Shown here piece by piece: positions 17,826-26,874 of a DNA stretch of 64,000 bases. Positions within the stretch are counted from its first letter, which is position 1. Each line of letters begins with the position of its first letter. The DNA is from Paraburkholderia bryophila (GTDB taxonomy: Bacteria > Pseudomonadota > Gammaproteobacteria > Burkholderiales > Burkholderiaceae), in NCBI RefSeq assembly GCF_003269035.1, contig NZ_QLTK01000014.1, forward strand, positions 103,285-167,284, in the 5' to 3' direction. A program made the position numbers and the translations under genes. The notes under the pieces were generated by a model. The model was not told where the DNA came from and searched no databases. It saw nothing but the letters and a program-made list of their open reading frames with translations.

Positions 17826-18680
17826 TCAGCGAATGCCCGGAATGCGTGCGAGACCTCTGGATGCGCCGGGCAATATTTTGTCGACCATCGCAACGATTTC
17901 CGGCCGCGCCTCCCTGGGATGACCGGAATGGAACGGCGGGGCGGGGTCGTATTCCATCAGGAGTTGTGCGAATTCGGCGGTTTGCTGGCCGCGTAGTTTC
18001 GCGGCGACGCGCAATGCGAAATCGATGCCCGCCGTAATGCCGCCGCCGCTCATGAACCGGCCGTTATCGTCCTCCACAAAGCGCTCAGCAACGGGGATTG
18101 CACCGTATTCGGTCAGGTCGTTGATAAAGGCCCAATGGCAGGCGCTCCGTTTGCCCTTGAGAATGCCCGTCGCGGCGAGCACGAGCGATCCATTGCAAAC
18201 CGAGGTCACATATCTGGCGCCGTCCGCCAGGCGCCGGATTTGTGCCTGATACGCCGGCTGCATCGGCGCCGTTAGATCGGATCCGCCGGGAACCAGAATC
18301 AGATCGGCCTTCGCGACATCGGCGAGCCGTTCGGTCTTGCCATACACCACCCCGTATTCCAGGGTGACGGGACCACCCTCCAGACTGGCGTAGCGAATGG
18401 TCGTATTGGGCATCCAATGAAAGACCTCGCTGGGGCCGGCAAAATCGAGCAGCGTTCCGTTGGGATAAACGGTAATGACGATGTCGAGCGGAACGTCCGG
18501 AGGAAGTATTCCTTTACTGGCCGTTTCGGCGAGAGCGGGCGTGGCGCGGCCGAGTAAGGCTCCGCTTCCGAGAAGAGCGCCGAGCGCCGCGATACTGCCA
18601 AGCTTGAGAACATCGCGGCGGGAAGCGCGCGCGTTGATCGGTTGTGGGGCTGAGGCGTTGTCGTCGATTTGATCTGTCAC
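17826..18680 (-). CDS. DJ-1/PfpI family protein with twin-arginine signal
   Basis: A 284-residue protein. Residues 1-55 look like a Tat signal: ASRRDVLKLG with R21/R22, a long hydrophobic stretch and an ALA cleavage region. The DJ-1/PfpI domain follows (about 62-255), with the nucleophile elbow SVCNGSLVLA at C162 and the HWAF motif. The sequence resembles isonitrile hydratase and GlxA-type sensor domains more than proteases. An exported DJ-1 enzyme is less common than cytoplasmic ones. It lies between the NTF2-like and SDR genes, facing the GlxA-type regulator. Confidence 0.85.
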   Translation of the reverse strand: MTDQIDDNASAPQPINARASRRDVLKLGSIAALGALLGSGALLGRATPALAETASKGILPPDVPLDIVITVYPNGTLLDFAGPSEVFHWMPNTTIRYASLEGGPVTLEYGVVYGKTERLADVAKADLILVPGGSDLTAPMQPAYQAQIRRLADGARYVTSVCNGSLVLAATGILKGKRSACHWAFINDLTEYGAIPVAERFVEDDNGRFMSGGGITAGIDFALRVAAKLRGQQTAEFAQLLMEYDPAPPFHSGHPREARPEIVAMVDKILPGASRGLARIPGIR

Positions 18681-18822
18681 AGTGACTTTTTCCTATGCGT
18701 CGGCCCTCTCTGCAAGCGCAGCCAGGTCGGACCAGATTGAAATAGCGCCCACGACGAAAAGCGTGACGGGCGTGTGGGTTGGAAAGTGGCGCAGGCGGGA
18801 TGACGTGAAGCGTTCCGAAAAC

Positions 18823-19569
18823 TCAAAGTTGCGAGGCGCCGCCGTCGACCACGAGTTCGGTGCCGACGACGTAGGAGGATTCGTCGCTGGCGAGATAGAG
18901 CGCCGCGTAGGCAATGTCCTCGGCCTTGCCCATATGGCCCACCGGAATGGTCCCGGCTAACTCGGCCTTGGCGCTGCGAACCTGCTCCTCGGACATGCCC
19001 CACTTACCGAGCAGAGGCGTGTCTATCGCGCCGGGCGCGATTGCGTTAAAGCGGATTTTGCGGTCGAGAAACTCGTAGGACCAACTGCGGGCAAGCGACC
19101 GTACCGCGGCCTTGGCCGCCGCCGTCAACGAGATGCCATGCTTGCCGGTCTGCGCGACGAACGACGTGTTGAGAATGACCGAGGCACCCTTCCGCAAGTC
19201 CGGCAACACGGCTTGAAGCGTGAACACCACGCCCTTGACGTTGATGTCCATGATCTCGTCGTAGCGTTGTGCGTCGATGTCGTCGACTGCGGACGGGTAC
19301 GCCCAGCCCGCATTGGCGAACACGACATCCAGGCCGCCGAACTTCTCTTTCACCTGAGCGGCAATCGCCCGCATGTCGTCGATTGAACGGACGTCGCCTT
19401 TGAGAGCGAGCGCGTTTTCGCCCAATTCGGCTTTCACGCGCTCGATCGCGGCCTCGTCTCGACCCGTGACCGCGACACGTGCGCCTTCTGCAATGAAGAG
19501 CCTGGCGGTTGCCAGACCGATACCGCTAGTGCCGCCTGTGATCAAGGCCGACTTGTTCTTAAGTCTCAT
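18823..19569 (-). CDS. SDR-family protein lacking the catalytic tyrosine
   Basis: A 248-residue classical short-chain dehydrogenase fold. The cofactor motif TGGTSGIG (residues 11-18), NAG at 86-88 and the C-terminal GTELVVDGGASQL are intact. S136 and K153 are present, but the position four residues before the lysine, normally Tyr in YxxxK, reads Thr149 (TAAAK; codon ACG). So cofactor binding is likely while normal oxidoreductase chemistry is doubtful. I placed the start at the ATG at 19569, with an AAAGGGA site upstream; a longer frame upstream has no SDR similarity. Substrate unknown. Confidence 0.87.
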   Translation of the reverse strand: MRLKNKSALITGGTSGIGLATARLFIAEGARVAVTGRDEAAIERVKAELGENALALKGDVRSIDDMRAIAAQVKEKFGGLDVVFANAGWAYPSAVDDIDAQRYDEIMDINVKGVVFTLQAVLPDLRKGASVILNTSFVAQTGKHGISLTAAAKAAVRSLARSWSYEFLDRKIRFNAIAPGAIDTPLLGKWGMSEEQVRSAKAELAGTIPVGHMGKAEDIAYAALYLASDESSYVVGTELVVDGGASQL

Positions 19570-20059
19570 CTTTAAGTCCCTTTCTTTTGTCTCTTGATGG
19601 ATCAGGCCGATGGTTGAAAGCGCAACCGGATCGGTGCAATTGCCTCGAGTGCCGGTGTGATCTTCGCTGAAGATTATGGAAGGGGAGACGAATGGCGCAA
19701 AGGTCGTATTTCCCTCAAAAAGCGCCTTCAAGTGGCAGGCCACGGGCCGGATGGCGAGCCTCTTTTTTTTGCGTTTACGTTATGCGCCAACCCATCGTTT
19801 CAAAGCTGAAGTTCTCGACGTGATCGCGCGTGTTAACCGAGCGTGGTATGCTCGGCGCTCAAACTTGCACGCGTGTGCAAATCGGCGTTACACAGATGCT
19901 TTTGCGACGCCGCGCGTGCCCATCGCGCCAGTCATAACCTTCAACCGGAATCCGGAGAGCTTTTGTCGTGTCCCATGGTCTGGATCAGTTTTTCGCGCAT
20001 GAAGTGCAAGTCGGTTTGCCACTCAACGTTCAGAACCCGGCGTTTGCAGGAGCGCATGC
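19570..20059. other. Intergenic region with two inverted repeats
   Basis: I find no gene in these 490 bases between divergent genes. Two short inverted repeats lie close together: CCGAGC/GCTCGG (19837-19855, 7-base loop) and TTGCAC/GTGCAA (19865-19880, 4-base centre). They may be operator sites for the IMPase-type gene at 20060, but no promoter is clear. Confidence 0.5.
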
Positions 20060-20896
20060 ATGACGGTCATTGAATCGCCCACACCGCTCTCGATCGACCT
20101 CGACGCCCGCTATACGCTTGCGCGAGCGGTCGCCCAGCAGGCCGGCGAACGGGCGTTGCAGATGTTCCGCAACCGCGCCGCGCTCGAAGTCGAACACAAG
20201 GGCTTGCAGGACTTCGTCAGCATTGCCGATCGGGACGTGGAGGGCATAGTCAGACGGGCCGTAAGCGAGGCTTTTCCGGACGACGCGTTTCTCGGCGAGG
20301 AAAGCGCGGCCGGCGTATCGGCTACGTTGTCGAGCGAGCGGGTGGTCTGGGTGGTCGATCCGATCGACGGGACGAGTTGCTTTCTGAACGGCTTGTACGC
20401 GTGGTGCGTGTCGATTGGGATTCTGGTGGACGGCGAGCCGCTGATCGGCGTGGTGTTCGATCCAAACAGCAACGAGTTGTTTCATGCCGCGCGCGGACGA
20501 GGCGCGTTTGTCGGCGAGACGCCGTTAAATGCCAGCCCGTCGTGTCACGTCCGTGAGGGACTGTTGGGCGTGGGCTTTTCTCATCGGCTGAAGCCCGAGG
20601 CGTTCATGCCATTCCTCGGCCGTCTGCTCGGCGACGGCGGCATGTTCATCCGCAACGGCTCCGGCGCGCTGATGATGGCTTATGTCGCGGCGGGTCGCCT
20701 GATCGGTTACTACGAGCCCCACATCAATGCGTGGGACTGCCTCGCGGGAATCGTGCTGGTGCGCGAAGCGGGCGGCACGGTGAACGATTTCCTCGCGAAT
20801 GACGGCTTGTTGCGCGGTAACCCGATCATGGCGGCGGGGCAGGCGTTATATCCGGTGTTGATGACGCTGGTGGAGGGGCCGGGCGAGCAGAGCTAG
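20060..20896 (+). CDS. Inositol monophosphatase family protein
   Basis: A 278-residue Mg-dependent sugar-phosphate phosphatase fold. The metal-binding residues are visible: E80/E81 in GEES, D100 and D103 in DPIDGT, and the C-terminal WDCLAG motif. The family includes inositol-1-phosphatase, the CysQ PAP phosphatase and histidinol phosphatase. This protein has none of the features that would let me pick one, so the substrate is open. GGAGCGC precedes the ATG. It stands alone, converging with polB. Confidence 0.9.
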   Translation: MTVIESPTPLSIDLDARYTLARAVAQQAGERALQMFRNRAALEVEHKGLQDFVSIADRDVEGIVRRAVSEAFPDDAFLGEESAAGVSATLSSERVVWVVDPIDGTSCFLNGLYAWCVSIGILVDGEPLIGVVFDPNSNELFHAARGRGAFVGETPLNASPSCHVREGLLGVGFSHRLKPEAFMPFLGRLLGDGGMFIRNGSGALMMAYVAAGRLIGYYEPHINAWDCLAGIVLVREAGGTVNDFLANDGLLRGNPIMAAGQALYPVLMTLVEGPGEQS

Positions 20897-20932
20897 CGGC
20901 TGCGCCCGATCAGTCTACGGGCCGGCACAGCC

Positions 20933-23353
20933 TCAAAACAACTGTTTCTGCCCCGACATCAACGTCGTGAAATCATCCCGCAGTAGCGGCAAAATCGCGT
21001 CGGCAACGGGTTGTAATTGCCGCGTGAGATAGTGCTCGTAGTCGATCGCGGAACGCAATGTTTCCAGCGGCTCGGGTCCGGCAACCGTCATCACATAGCT
21101 GATCCAGCCGCCGTTCTGGTATTGCAGCGGGCGCCCCTGGCGGCGATTGAACTCGTCGGCCACGCGCGCGGCGCGCACGTGGGGCGGCACGTTGCGCTCG
21201 TATTCGCCGAGCGCGCGGCGCAGACGCTTGCGATACACCAGTTGATCGTCGAGTTTGCCCGCGAGCGTATCGCGCACGTAGTCGCGTACATAGTCCTGAT
21301 ACGGCTGTTGTTTGAAAATGCGCCGGTAAAGCTCCTGCTGAAACTGCTGCGCAAGCGGCGTCCAATCGGTGCGTACCGTTTCGAGCCCTTTGTAGACGAT
21401 ATCCTCGCTACCGTCCGGTCGAATCGTCAGACCGGCGTAGCGTTTCTTGCTGCCTTCCTCGGCGCCGCGAATGGTCGGCATGAAGAAACGCCGATAGTGC
21501 CGCTCGAATTGCAGTTCGAGCGCGCTGTCGAGTCCGAACCGCGCCTGCAGATTCTCCCGCCACCACGCATTGATATGCTCGACGATCGCGCAGCCGATGC
21601 GGCTCGCGTCCTCCTCGTCATGCGCGTGCTTGAGCCAGACGAAGGTCGAATCCGTATCGCCGTAAATCACCTCGTAGCCCTGGCCTTGAATCAACTCGCG
21701 CGTGGTGTGCATGATTTCATGGCCGCGCATGGTGATCGACGAGGCGAGACGCGGGTCGAAGAAGCGGCAGCCGGTCGAACCCAGCACACCGTAAAACGCG
21801 TTCATGATGATCTTCAGTGCCTGCGAAAGTGGCGCATTGTGCTCACGTTTCGCGATTTCGCGCCCCTGCCAGACCTGCTCGACGATGGAGGGCAAACAAT
21901 GGTGTGCACGCGAGAAGCGGGCGCCGAGAAAACCGGGCACGGAGTGATCGTCGGCGGGATTCAGCATGCCTTCCACGAGGCCGACGGGATCGATCAGAAA
22001 CGTGCGGATGATCGACGGATACAGACTCTTGTAGTCGAGCACCAGTACTGAATCGTAGAGCCCCGGCCGAGAATCCATCACGAACCCACCGGGGCTCGCG
22101 GCGCCCGCCACGTCGCCGAGATTCGGTGCGACGTAGCCTTGCCGATGCATGCGCGGCATGTACAGATGCGTGAACGCCGCGACCGAGCCGCCGCTGCGAT
22201 CCGCGGGCAAACCGGTCACCGTGGCGCGCTCCAGCAGAAAGCGCAACAACTCGGTCTTCGCGAAGATGCGCGTGACCAGCTCGCAATCCTTCAGGTTGTA
22301 GCGCGCAAGCGCGGGCTTGTCCTCGTCGAAGCGGCGCTGGATTTCATCCATGCGCTGATACGGATTGTCGATCGCCTTGCCTTCGCCGAGCACCGAGCGG
22401 GACACGTGTTCGAGACTGAACGACGGGAAGCTCCAAGTCGCGGAACGCAGCGCCTCGATGCCGTCGATAATCAAACGCCCCGCGGCGCCGGCAAAAAAGT
22501 GATTCTGCTTGAGACCGTGTTCGCGCCATTCCATCACCGCACCGCCGCGACCGAGCCGCAACGGTACGCGATATTGTTCGGCGTGCTGCTGCAACACCCG
22601 CAAATCGAACTGCACGAGATTCCAGCCGATGATCGCATCGGGATCGTGCCGCGCCAGCCAGGCATTCAGCTTTTCCAGCAACTGCGCGCGGGTTTCGCAA
22701 TATTCGAGGTCGAAGTCGAGTTCGTCCACTGTGCCTGCGGTGTCCGAGTTGCCATTGGCTGGACCGAGCATATACACCTGGCGCTGCCCGCAACCTTCGA
22801 GCGCGATCGAATACAACTCGGCATGCGCGCTGGTTTCGATATCGAGCGACACCAGCTTCAAAGGCGGCCGGTAATCCGTGGCCGGTTTGAGTTCCGCATT
22901 CAATAGCGGACCGTCGTTCTGCGCTTCGCCGCCGAACCACACCGGCGCCGTGATGAAACGCTCCATCATGTAGCGCTCGGGCGGAAAAACGTCCGCTTCA
23001 TAAACGTCGACACCGCCTTGTTTCAGGCGCTTTTCGAAACCCGTCAATTGCCGGTACTGCGGGCAGTAAAGCCCCATGACCGGCCGATGCTGAAAGTCGC
23101 GCAATTCGAGCGGCCGCAGATCGAGCGGCGCTTCGCGGCGCAGCACTGTTTCGGCACGCTCGCGATGCTCGGCGGGAATGAACGCAACCGATGGTTGCGG
23201 CCGCAAGCGGATGTGACGAGGCCCGCTGTCCGTTGCCAGCCAGAAATCGACTTCCGTGCCGGCGGGCGTGTCGCGCCAATGCCGGGTCAAGATAAAACCC
23301 TGTTCAAGCTCAGTCAAACTGCCACCTTCAATGCGGACGCCATCGCCATGCAT
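20933..23353 (-). CDS. polB: DNA polymerase II (family B)
   Basis: An 806-residue family B polymerase, close to the E. coli PolB length of 783. The 3'-5' exonuclease motifs are intact: LDIETS at 170-175, GWNLVQFDLRVL and YNLKDCELV. So are the polymerase motifs: DYKSLYPSI (about 439-447), KIIMNAFYGVLG and YGDTDS (about 563-568). It restarts stalled forks and copies damaged templates. In E. coli it is SOS-induced, but I found no canonical LexA site here. An imperfect 8-3-8 palindrome lies 59-77 bases upstream. Confidence 0.97.
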   Translation of the reverse strand: MHGDGVRIEGGSLTELEQGFILTRHWRDTPAGTEVDFWLATDSGPRHIRLRPQPSVAFIPAEHRERAETVLRREAPLDLRPLELRDFQHRPVMGLYCPQYRQLTGFEKRLKQGGVDVYEADVFPPERYMMERFITAPVWFGGEAQNDGPLLNAELKPATDYRPPLKLVSLDIETSAHAELYSIALEGCGQRQVYMLGPANGNSDTAGTVDELDFDLEYCETRAQLLEKLNAWLARHDPDAIIGWNLVQFDLRVLQQHAEQYRVPLRLGRGGAVMEWREHGLKQNHFFAGAAGRLIIDGIEALRSATWSFPSFSLEHVSRSVLGEGKAIDNPYQRMDEIQRRFDEDKPALARYNLKDCELVTRIFAKTELLRFLLERATVTGLPADRSGGSVAAFTHLYMPRMHRQGYVAPNLGDVAGAASPGGFVMDSRPGLYDSVLVLDYKSLYPSIIRTFLIDPVGLVEGMLNPADDHSVPGFLGARFSRAHHCLPSIVEQVWQGREIAKREHNAPLSQALKIIMNAFYGVLGSTGCRFFDPRLASSITMRGHEIMHTTRELIQGQGYEVIYGDTDSTFVWLKHAHDEEDASRIGCAIVEHINAWWRENLQARFGLDSALELQFERHYRRFFMPTIRGAEEGSKKRYAGLTIRPDGSEDIVYKGLETVRTDWTPLAQQFQQELYRRIFKQQPYQDYVRDYVRDTLAGKLDDQLVYRKRLRRALGEYERNVPPHVRAARVADEFNRRQGRPLQYQNGGWISYVMTVAGPEPLETLRSAIDYEHYLTRQLQPVADAILPLLRDDFTTLMSGQKQLF

Positions 23354-23411
23354 GATTTTACCGCTATGCGCATGCGGTCCTGGCAGGCAGGGTGCAGCCG
23401 CGTCCCGCAGT

Positions 23412-23457
23412 CTGTATGATCGTCATGCAGCGATTCCTTCGGCGCGAATTCCGCGCC
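23412..23457. promoter_or_regulatory. Two palindromes between polB and the PRC-barrel gene
   Basis: In the divergent region, CTGTATGA/TCATGCAG (23412-23430) is an 8-3-8 palindrome with one mismatch, and GGCGCG/CGCGCC (23441-23457) is a perfect one with a 5-base centre. The first resembles a LexA site only in its outer CTG/CAG; the spacing does not fit CTGT-N8-ACAG. Confidence 0.4.
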
Positions 23458-23488
23458 GGTCAAGTCTACTAAGAACGGAGTAAACGAT

Positions 23489-23914
23489 ATGACTTTGAGC
23501 AAGCTTGTGATTGCGGTCGCAGTTGCTGCAACCAGCCTGGGCGCGCAGGCGCAAGTCGCCGGCTCGCAGCCGCTGAGCGTCACGGTCGAACAATCCACCG
23601 CGCTGTTGAGCGGCTGGAGCGTGAAGAAGAGCATTCTGGGCAAGGCGGTGTACAACGATCAGAACGAGAAGATCGGTACGGTGCGCGATCTGGTGGTTGC
23701 ACCGGACGGTTCGCTGTCCGCGGCCATCGTCTCCGCTGGCGGCTTCCTCGGCGTGGCGTCGCATGACGTCGCGGTGCCGATCGCCGCACTGGATATTCGC
23801 GGCGGCAATTTCTATCTGGCCGGCGCGACGAAAGACGCGTTGAAGGCAACGCCCGAGTTCCAGTACAACAAGGTTCAGGCGCCGCCGAAGCCGAAAAAGC
23901 TGACGGCCCAGTAA
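23489..23914 (+). CDS. Exported PRC-barrel domain protein
   Basis: A 141-residue protein with a signal peptide (about 1-22, ending AQA) and a PRC-barrel domain (about 40-115). The domain has the typical LGKAVYNDQNEKIGTVRDLVV start and VSAGGFLGVASHDVAVPI core. PRC barrels mediate protein contacts; exported versions in Burkholderia-type genomes have no settled role. The C-terminal tail is Pro/Lys-rich. It has its own transcription unit, divergent from polB. Confidence 0.87.
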   Translation: MTLSKLVIAVAVAATSLGAQAQVAGSQPLSVTVEQSTALLSGWSVKKSILGKAVYNDQNEKIGTVRDLVVAPDGSLSAAIVSAGGFLGVASHDVAVPIAALDIRGGNFYLAGATKDALKATPEFQYNKVQAPPKPKKLTAQ

Positions 23915-23922
23915 TGCAATAA

Positions 23923-23940
23923 GCCGGCGTGGTCGCCGGC
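23923..23940 (+). terminator. Hairpin after the PRC-barrel gene
   Basis: A perfect 7-bp stem GCCGGCG/CGCCGGC with loop TGGT begins nine bases after the stop codon. There is no T-run after it, so intrinsic termination is uncertain. A second inverted repeat, GAGCGAA/TTCGCTC, lies at 24063-24078. Confidence 0.4.
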
Positions 23941-24114
23941 TCGGGCGCAGCAAACGCGTCCAATCCGATGCAGTAGTGGAAAAGCGGCGCTTGTGGCGCG
24001 AATCGGTGGAAAGTCGAACCGTTTCGCGCTGGGAGCGCCGCTATTTCTTTGCCTGAATGAATGAGCGAACATTCGCTCGGGCGAATCGTGCTTCAACTCA
24101 TTTCAATTCCGCCA

Positions 24115-25125
24115 TCAAGCTTCCAGCGCGAGCGTCGCGAACGTACCCAGCCAGTGCTCGCCCATATAGTCGCCCGCCACATGCGGCAGCGCGCTATGCA
24201 GATGCCGCTCGGCCGCCTCGAACAACACCGTGCGGCGAATGTCGCCGGCGGGCAGCGCGCGTGCCAATGAGCGCTGACACCACGCACGGCTCAGATTCAG
24301 ACCGTCCAGATGCGCGATCTTGCCGTCCGTGCGATCGGTCACGGTAACGGGTTCGAACAGCGTAGCGGGCTTTTTCGCGCCAATGTCCGGCAGAAAGCGT
24401 CCGAACCAGTCGACGAATTGCGCCGGCGGCAAGACGCGCCGCATCAACTCCGCTTCCATGAGCGAAGGCGACAGGAACTCATCGCCGGCGGGCTCCCACG
24501 CCTGACAGGCCACGTCGTTCAGAAACCAGCGCTCCGCCGTGTTGACGAGCAACGCCTCCAGCGATCCGCGCGAGGTTTGCCGCGCGAAATCCAGCGTGAG
24601 CGACAGCGCGAACGCCATGTTGAAATGCGTGCCGACCCGCAACGGGTAAGTGGCCTTCGGCAGAAACTCCTCGAACCGTTCGACAAAGATCTCGGTGAGC
24701 GGCTTGAACGTTCTCGCCCAGCGCGCGCCGTCCGAGAGTTTCAGCGATTCGAGTTGCGCGCTGAGCGCCAGCAGCCATGCCCAACCATAAGGACGCTCGA
24801 AACCGCGGTTATGCGCCAGATCGAGATAGGCGCACTCGCCGGCCACATTGGCCGCGGTGAAATGCTCGTCGACCACGGCAACGATACGGGCCGCTTCCGG
24901 CAGATCGGGAAAGCGCTCGAGGAGATGCAGGATCAACCAGTAGCCGTGTACGCACGAATGCCAGTCGTAGCTGCCGTAAAAAATCGGGTGCAATGCGCGC
25001 GGCCCCTGCACGTCTTGCGGGCCGTCCAGCGAGTGCGTCAGCTTGTTCGGATACTCGCGCGTGAGATGAGCGAGCGCGAGATTGGCGAATCGGGAAGCGA
25101 GTTCGGGAGTCAGTAGAAGGGTCAT
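24115..25125 (-). CDS. DUF2891 protein
   Basis: A 336-residue cytoplasmic protein. It has the DUF2891 hallmark HPIFYGSYDWHSCVHGYW near residues 46-63 and further conserved blocks around NRGFERPYGWAW and GTHFNMAFAL. The many conserved aromatic residues and the alpha-helical pattern resemble an alpha/alpha toroid of carbohydrate-active proteins, but function is not established. A GAGGAG site lies before the ATG and overlaps the stop of a small upstream frame. Confidence 0.88.
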   Translation of the reverse strand: MTLLLTPELASRFANLALAHLTREYPNKLTHSLDGPQDVQGPRALHPIFYGSYDWHSCVHGYWLILHLLERFPDLPEAARIVAVVDEHFTAANVAGECAYLDLAHNRGFERPYGWAWLLALSAQLESLKLSDGARWARTFKPLTEIFVERFEEFLPKATYPLRVGTHFNMAFALSLTLDFARQTSRGSLEALLVNTAERWFLNDVACQAWEPAGDEFLSPSLMEAELMRRVLPPAQFVDWFGRFLPDIGAKKPATLFEPVTVTDRTDGKIAHLDGLNLSRAWCQRSLARALPAGDIRRTVLFEAAERHLHSALPHVAGDYMGEHWLGTFATLALEA

Positions 25126-25135
25126 CGGCGCCTCC

Positions 25136-25402
25136 TCAGGAGCGGCATACGAACGGACACGCCAGTATGGCGGTGACGATAAAAAATAGTAAAGCGGTCG
25201 GCCACGACGTTTCAGATCGCGCTGTGACGGTCGACACCCGCGTAATCGCGACGCCGGCCGTTAGACGGATTAATAGCGCGAATGCGGTGAACATCAAACC
25301 TGTCAGCCCGGACAGGTAATACCACTTATGACGGCGAGGCAATGTAACACGATAGATTATCGATAAATAGTCGATAAAGTGTGTGTTGAGGGTAAACGCC
25401 AA
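25136..25402 (-). CDS. Possible small membrane protein (doubtful)
   Basis: An 88-codon frame ending 10 bases before the DUF2891 start, so that its stop overlaps that gene's ribosome site. It would encode two hydrophobic segments, GLTGLMFTAFALLIRL and WPTALLFFIVTAILACPF. Against it: the composition is AT-richer and uses codons rare in this genome (ATA, TTA, CTA), and it has no good ribosome site. Tandem CGATA repeats overlap its first codons. It may simply be the DUF2891 leader region. Confidence 0.3.
   Translation of the reverse strand: MAFTLNTHFIDYLSIIYRVTLPRRHKWYYLSGLTGLMFTAFALLIRLTAGVAITRVSTVTARSETSWPTALLFFIVTAILACPFVCRS
25350..25382. repeat. Three tandem 11-bp repeats beginning CGATA
   Basis: CGATA recurs at 25350, 25361 and 25372, each 11 bases apart, about one helical turn. 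The units are imperfect (CGATAGATTAT, CGATAAATAGT, CGATAAAGTGT). This pattern suggests a protein-binding array upstream of DUF2891, but no regulator is known. Confidence 0.55.
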
Positions 25403-25548
25403 GTCACGTCGGCATGGAGGACTTACAGCACGCCTGTGGGTCGATGAGGTTGGGGATGCGGCGCAGACGCAAGAAGCGCCTTTTACGGAGATCAGCGGGC
25501 CGTCGTTGCAACGGCCGCCGTATTATTCCTGGAGCACTTCGAAACCGC

Positions 25549-26874
25549 TTAGAACAGTTCGAGGATCCGGTGATACATCATGCCGAGTTCGAGCGCGGGG
25601 CCGCGTAACGCGGGCCCGCCAGGAAAACGCGCGTGCCGCAAGCGGGCGAACAGATCGAACGCCGCCGTCTCGCCGGCCATGGCCTTGGCGACGACGCGCC
25701 CGGCGATGCCCGTCAACGCCACGCCGTGCCCGGAAAACCCCTGCACGTAGAAATAATTCGGATCGATCGACCCGAAGTCGGGCGCGCGATTGCGCGTCAC
25801 GTCGACGAAACCGCCCCACGCATAGTCGATTTTCACGTCGGCGAGTTGCGGGAACACGCCGACCATGCGCTCGCGAATCTCCGCGCCGAGTTGCACCGGC
25901 GACGCACCCGTGGAACTCGCGCGCCCGCCGAACAACACGCGGTGATCCGCCGAGAGGCGGAAATAATCGAGCAAGAAGTTGTTGTCGCAGATCGCTTCGC
26001 GGTGCTGGATCAGCGCATCCGCGCGCGCCTGGCCGAGCGGTTCCGTGGCGACGATATACGACGCGATCGGGGCGATACGCGCCGCGATCGGCGCGGGCAG
26101 CACGTCGCCGATCGTCGCGTTGCCGCACGCGGCGACGAAGCGGCAGCGCACTTCGCCGCGTGCGGTTCGCACGACCGGCCGGGCGCCGCGCACCACCTCG
26201 ATCACCGGCGAATGCGCGAACAGTTGCGCGCCCTCGCGGCGCGCGGCATCGGCGAGACCGAGGCAGTATTTGAGCGGATGCAGATGGCCGGAAAACGGAT
26301 CGTAAACACCGGCGAGATAGCGACGCGACGCAACCCGCGAGCGGATTTCATCGGTATCCAGCCACGACAGTTTTGTGTAGCCCCAGCGTTGCGAGGCCGA
26401 TTCCATCCATGCACGCAAATCGGGTACGCGTTTCGGCCTGGTCGCTACCGTTAAATAGCCGGCCGTGAAATCGCACTCGATGCCATAGCGTTCAATACGT
26501 TCGCGCACCAGCGCCACGCCTTCCACCGACATGGCCCACGCGGCGCGCGCGCCCTCGAGTCCGAGCTGCTTTTCGAGGACCTCGTCTTTCGCGAAACCCA
26601 CCAGCGTCTGGCCGCCATTGCGTCCCGAGGCGCCCCAGCCCGGCCGGTGCGCGTCGAGCACGATCACCGAAAGGCCACGCGCGCGGCATTCGAGTGCTAC
26701 CGACAAACCGGCGAAACCCGCGCCGATCACGCATACGTCGGCTTCCTGCACGCCGTCGAGCGTGGGGTCGTCGGCAGCCGGACGGGGGGCGCTGGCCTCG
26801 TAGTAGGAGTTGGCGATCAGCGCGTCGGCGCGTTGGTCGAGTGTGTTGAAGCCGGGAGTCGGTGCATTCATCAA
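25549..26874 (-). CDS. FAD-dependent oxidoreductase, PuuB-like (paralogue 2)
   Basis: A 441-residue DAO-family flavoenzyme. The FAD-binding motif VCVIGAGFAGLSVAL lies near residues 46-60, and the C-terminal family block GGFVDVTRNRAPDFG is present. It is clearly related to the neighbouring puuB along its whole length. It probably oxidises gamma-glutamylputrescine or a related amine. Its ATG overlaps the upstream puuB stop by four bases (ATGA), so the pair is coupled. It is the last gene of the polyamine block on this strand. Confidence 0.88.
   Translation of the reverse strand: MMNAPTPGFNTLDQRADALIANSYYEASAPRPAADDPTLDGVQEADVCVIGAGFAGLSVALECRARGLSVIVLDAHRPGWGASGRNGGQTLVGFAKDEVLEKQLGLEGARAAWAMSVEGVALVRERIERYGIECDFTAGYLTVATRPKRVPDLRAWMESASQRWGYTKLSWLDTDEIRSRVASRRYLAGVYDPFSGHLHPLKYCLGLADAARREGAQLFAHSPVIEVVRGARPVVRTARGEVRCRFVAACGNATIGDVLPAPIAARIAPIASYIVATEPLGQARADALIQHREAICDNNFLLDYFRLSADHRVLFGGRASSTGASPVQLGAEIRERMVGVFPQLADVKIDYAWGGFVDVTRNRAPDFGSIDPNYFYVQGFSGHGVALTGIAGRVVAKAMAGETAAFDLFARLRHARFPGGPALRGPALELGMMYHRILELF

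Noticed and set aside
23412..23430. Canonical LexA box for polB
   Set aside because: Symmetry is CTG/CAG only; spacing does not match CTGT-N8-ACAG.
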